Shown: in pieces, positions 61,175-64,000 of the stretch
Numbering within the stretch: position 1 is the first letter of the stretch
How the letters are laid out: each line of letters starts with the position of its first letter
Source: an uncultured Paracoccaceae bacterium
GTDB taxonomy: Bacteria; Pseudomonadota; Alphaproteobacteria; Rhodobacterales; Rhodobacteraceae
Assembly (NCBI GenBank): GCA_947495795.1
Contig: CANMAI010000006.1
Location: forward strand, 231,208-295,207
Direction: 5' to 3'
DNA length: 64,000 bases
Made by a program: the position numbers and the translations under genes
Notes under the pieces: model-generated
Database searches by the model: none
What the model was told of the DNA's origin: nothing
The model's input: the letters and a program-made list of their open reading frames with translations, nothing else

Positions 61175-63153
61175 TCGGCTGGCACCGCATCTGGTGTTTT
61201 GCGCCGCTTCGGAGCAGGCGCGCCAAGGCGGTAGCGGCGGTCGCTGAGGCTGAGGAGGCCGCCCAAAGCCATGATGATGGCGCTGCCCCAGATCCAGTTG
61301 GCATAAGGTTTGATGAAGGTGCGGACGGCCCAGCCGCCATTTACCTGCTGGTCTCCGATCACGACATATACGTCTCGCCAGAAGCCGATGTTGAGGCCCG
61401 CTTCGGTGGTGGGCATGCGCTGGACGGGGTAGAAGCGTTTCTCGGGGGTGACGGTGCCGATTTCCCGGCCTCCTTCCCAGAGGGTGAGGATGGCTTCATC
61501 GGCGATGTAGTTTGGGCCCTGGATCTGGCGGACGCTGTCGAGGCGGAGGGCGTATTTGCCAAGCTCGAAGCGGTCTCCGGGTTTCAGCACGCGGATATCC
61601 TCTACTTCCCAGGCGGTGATGGCGGCGGCGGCGAAGATCATAAGGCCGAAGCCCGTGTGGGCGGTGGCCTTACCCCAATCTGCGCGGGGAAGGTTCCAGG
61701 CGCGGCGGGGGGCCTCGGCCGGGGATTTGAAGAGGCGGATACGCTCGCCAAGGTCTGTGAGCGCGCCGAGGACGACCCATGCGGCCAGGACCGCGCCGAT
61801 GGGGGCGAGGAGCCTTCCGCCGGTCTGCATAGACCAGACGAGGGCACCGAGGGCCACGCTGAGGGCGAGGGGCCCCCAGAGGAGCCTGGTGGTGCGCCCG
61901 GTGTTGCCGCGCTTCCAGGGGAGCATTGCGCCGAAGGGCAGGAGCATCGCGAGCATAACCATGAAGGGCGTGAAGGCGATGTTGAAGAAGGGGGGGCCGA
62001 CAGAGAGCTTCTGGCCGAAGAGAAGCTCTGCAATCAGCGGCCAGAGCGTGCCGATGAAGACAACGGCGGTGGAGGTGACGAGGAAGAGGTTGTTCATCAC
62101 GAGGCCGCTTTCCCGGCTGACCATGGAGAAGACAGCGTTTGATTGCAGCGAGCTGGCGCGGAAGGCGTAGAGCGTGAGCGCACCGCCGGTGAAGAAGACG
62201 AGGATACCGAGGATGACGACGCCGCGGGTTGGATCGGAGGCGAAGGCGTGGACGGAGGTGATGACGCCGGAGCGGACGATGAAGGTACCGATGAGGGAAA
62301 AGGAGAAGGCGAGGATGGCGAGAAGGATCGTCCAGCTTTTCAGGGCCTCGCGTTTCTCGACCACGATGGCGGAGTGGAGGAGGGCGGCCGAGATGAGCCA
62401 CGGCATGAAGCTTGCGTTTTCCACCGGATCCCAGAACCACCAGCCGCCCCAGCCAAGCTCATAATACGCCCACCAGGAGCCGAGGCCGATGCCGATGGTG
62501 AGGTTGATCCAGGCGGCCAAAGTCCACGGGCGGACCCAGCGGGCCCAGGCAGCATCCACCTTGCCCTCGATCAGTGCGGCGACGGCGAAGGAGAAAGCCA
62601 TGGAGAGGCCGACATAGCCCAGATAGAGGAATGGCGGGTGGAAGGCGAGGCCGGGATCCTGCAAGAGCGGATTGAGGTCGTTGCCGTCGAACGGCGGGAA
62701 GGGCAGGCGGATGAACGGGTTGGAGGTGAAGAGCATGAAGGCCATGAAGGCGACAGCTATGGAAGCCTGCACGCTGAGGACACGGGCGCGGAGTGCGATG
62801 GGAAGCTGCTGGCCCCACCATGCCACCGTTGCCCCGAAGAGCGCGAGGATCAGCACCCAGAGCAGGAGCGAGCCCTCGTGGTTTCCCCATGTGCCGCTGA
62901 TCTTGTAGAGCATCGGCTTGGCGGAGTGGGAATTGGCGGCGACGAGCTGGAGCGAGAAATCCGATGTGATGAATGCCCAGGTGAGCGCGCCGAAGGAGAA
63001 GAGCGTGAGGGCGAACTGGAGGTTGGCGGCGGGCAGGGCCACGCGCATCCAGTTCTCCCACCCTCTCTGGGCACCGATCATCGGCAGGATCATCTGGATG
63101 ATCGCCACGGCGAGGGCGAGTGAGATAGCGAGATGGCCGAGTTCGGCTGACAT
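61171..63153 (-). CDS. ccmF: Haem lyase CcmF
   Basis: A 660-residue inner-membrane protein with about 15 helices that, with CcmH, joins haem from CcmE to apocytochrome c. Hallmarks: the WWD-type segment ELGWGGWWFWDPVENASFMP with a preceding SWWAYYELGW, and the HEGSLLLWVL motif. ATG 63153 is used since the frame upstream runs into the Rhs remnant. Orientation is opposite to ccmE at 56253. Confidence 0.93.
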   Translation of the reverse strand: MSAELGHLAISLALAVAIIQMILPMIGAQRGWENWMRVALPAANLQFALTLFSFGALTWAFITSDFSLQLVAANSHSAKPMLYKISGTWGNHEGSLLLWVLILALFGATVAWWGQQLPIALRARVLSVQASIAVAFMAFMLFTSNPFIRLPFPPFDGNDLNPLLQDPGLAFHPPFLYLGYVGLSMAFSFAVAALIEGKVDAAWARWVRPWTLAAWINLTIGIGLGSWWAYYELGWGGWWFWDPVENASFMPWLISAALLHSAIVVEKREALKSWTILLAILAFSFSLIGTFIVRSGVITSVHAFASDPTRGVVILGILVFFTGGALTLYAFRASSLQSNAVFSMVSRESGLVMNNLFLVTSTAVVFIGTLWPLIAELLFGQKLSVGPPFFNIAFTPFMVMLAMLLPFGAMLPWKRGNTGRTTRLLWGPLALSVALGALVWSMQTGGRLLAPIGAVLAAWVVLGALTDLGERIRLFKSPAEAPRRAWNLPRADWGKATAHTGFGLMIFAAAAITAWEVEDIRVLKPGDRFELGKYALRLDSVRQIQGPNYIADEAILTLWEGGREIGTVTPEKRFYPVQRMPTTEAGLNIGFWRDVYVVIGDQQVNGGWAVRTFIKPYANWIWGSAIIMALGGLLSLSDRRYRLGAPAPKRRKTPDAVPAE

Positions 63154-63234
63154 GAAGGCACTCCCTTTCGGGGCAATATAGGGGGTGGGGCCGGGTGCGC
63201 AATTCACGAAGTGTCGCGGGCTGGGAGATTTCGT
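63154..63234. other. Junction between ccmF and the Rhs remnant
   Basis: A short region before ccmF that should hold its promoter, directly against the Rhs-derived sequence. No promoter consensus is clear. Confidence 0.3.
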
Positions 63235-63889
63235 TAACGGGCTCGTACATAGCCAGGGCAACCGGATCGCGGAATACGAGGTGGGCGGCACCGCTGGGCT
63301 CCAGCTTTAGCACGAATACATCTGGCACGAAGGCAAGGCGGTGGTGGTGGAGAACGGCCAGGTCTATTACGTCCGCACCGACCATATACGCTGCCCGGCA
63401 GGGTATTGCTTGCAATACCCGAGAGGGGGCCACCCCGTCCTCGCCACCGACAGCATCGGCGCCATCGCCTGGCAAGCCACGTACCTCCCCTTCGGCGGGG
63501 TGCACACCTCCAGCGGCGACCTGATGAACCTCCGCTTCCCCGGGCAGTGGTTCCAGTCCGAGAGCGGCCTCCACCAGAACTGGATGCGCGACTACGACCC
63601 GACCGCCGGGCGATATCTGCAGGCCGATCCGCTCGGGTTGATCGACGGGGCGAGTGTGTATGGGTATGCGGCGCAAAACCCGATGCGGTATACGGACCCA
63701 ACGGGGGAGTTTATTCTGGTGGGCTACGTCGCCGCAGCAGTTCTTGGGTCGGGGATTGGTGTGGTAACCGGATATGGCTATGACATGACTCTTGGCGATG
63801 GTTGCTACACTTGGCAGGAAGCGGCGACAGACGCAGCATTGGGGGGCTGGGCGCGCGCTGGGCATGGCGTTACGGACCAAGGTCTCTGA
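63235..63889 (+). pseudogene. Rhs-repeat protein remnant
   Basis: The plus-strand reading carries the Rhs core: NGLVHSQGNRIAEYEVGG upstream of an in-frame TAG at 63308, then HEYIWHEGKAVVVENGQVYY, FPGQWFQSESGLHQNWMRDY, TAGRYLQADPLGLIDGASVY and a short C-terminal tip VGYVAAAVLGSGIGVVTGYG. The open part 63341-63889 has 182 codons. It has lost its N-terminus, and a palindromic insertion splits the conserved DHIGRPVLATD motif. A fragment of a polymorphic-toxin gene. Confidence 0.8.
63401..63420. repeat. Hairpin insertion within the Rhs core
   Basis: GGGTATTG and CAATACCC enclose CTTG. It lies in an insertion of about 40 bases (63390-63430) that replaces the expected few bases between DHI and HPVLATD in the Rhs motif; the reading frame is preserved. 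Confidence 0.6.
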
Positions 63890-63923
63890 CTCGTATCACT
63901 GGGAAGGAATGGTCCCATACAAC

Positions 63924-64000
63924 TAGGGGTTGTTGACGTTCAGGATTCCCACATCACCTGACTTCTGATTCAAGGTTGCAAACAGAGGAGAGCAGCCTTG
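63924..64000 (+). mobile_element. Probable left end of an IS5-type element
   Basis: From about 63924 the sequence GGGTTGTTGACGTTCAGG and the following TTCTGATTCAAGG remind me of the ends of IS5-family elements common in Rhodobacteraceae. The last three bases are TTG preceded by AGAGGAGAG, where a transposase start would lie, but the window ends there. Recognition is from memory and not from coding sequence. Confidence 0.4.

Noticed and set aside
63308..63310. Reading the TAG in the Rhs gene as recoding
   Set aside because: The gene also lacks its N-terminus and contains an insertion, so ordinary decay is the simpler explanation.
1..64000. CRISPR arrays, rRNA genes, replication origins
   Set aside because: No regularly spaced direct repeats, no rRNA-like sequence, and no DnaA-box cluster or iteron group was seen on reading either strand.

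Overview
The window looks like chromosomal DNA of an alphaproteobacterium of the order Rhodobacterales (Roseobacter group). The reasons are high GC through most of the length, tightly overlapping gene starts and stops, a gene-transfer-agent-type endolysin/holin pair, argC-ccmE and ccmF-ccmH modules, an aerobic Cox/Xdh-type molybdenum-hydroxylase maturation cassette, and TRAP transporters. No plasmid or phage replication genes and no CRISPR array were seen.

Layout. 0-7.3 kb: end of a guanine deaminase gene, the Mg2+ transporter mgtE, a membrane protein and a MarR regulator that share an identical palindromic operator, a thiamine-diphosphate (TPP) enzyme, an acetyltransferase, and DUF2087 and GFA proteins. 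7.4-13 kb: a molybdenum-hydroxylase maturation cassette (CoxD-like AAA+ ATPase, CoxE-like vWA protein, XdhC, MoeA/MobA-like fusion) without catalytic subunits in the window. 13-27 kb: LysR/permease pair, a 1144-residue repeat-bearing envelope protein, TetR/ABM pair, MFS exporter, diguanylate cyclase, MetY, YHS protein, RlmB and a tRNA-Tyr. 27.1-36.7 kb: a block of visibly lower GC devoted to iron (ABC importer, HemP, two imelysins, a di-heme DUF1111-type protein, DUF1513, Bfd, bacterioferritin). It starts beside the tRNA and has a truncated cupredoxin gene at its edge. 37-39 kb: arginase and ornithine cyclodeaminase. 39.7-51.6 kb: a ten-gene minus-strand operon that joins a TRAP importer, an IclR regulator and a CoA-dependent beta-oxidation set. 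52-56.7 kb: radical SAM protein, acyltransferase, murI, argC, ccmE. 56.9-58.8 kb: endolysin, holin and an unusual secreted-domain-like protein. 59-63.2 kb: PaaG-like hydratase, a low-GC potassium channel, ccmH and ccmF, all on the minus strand. 63.2-64 kb: an Rhs remnant and the probable left end of an IS element.

The most unusual structure is a family of four intergenic hairpins (2328, 8362, 10225 and 25376). Their stems have unrelated sequences, but all carry the same 15-base loop. The complement of the loop is four GGG tracts separated by single bases, the simplest G-quadruplex motif. I know of no named family with this design.

How the parts work together. The iron block covers import, periplasmic iron-linked proteins, storage and release in what look like two divergent transcription units. 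The 39.7-51.6 kb operon should import a carboxylic acid, activate it with CoA and shorten it to acetyl-CoA, probably under IclR control through a dyad in front of the TRAP binding-protein gene. The arginase/cyclodeaminase pair turns arginine into proline. The argC-ccmE and ccmF-ccmH-hydratase modules face each other around the lysis genes, which suggests an inversion or insertion at this locus.
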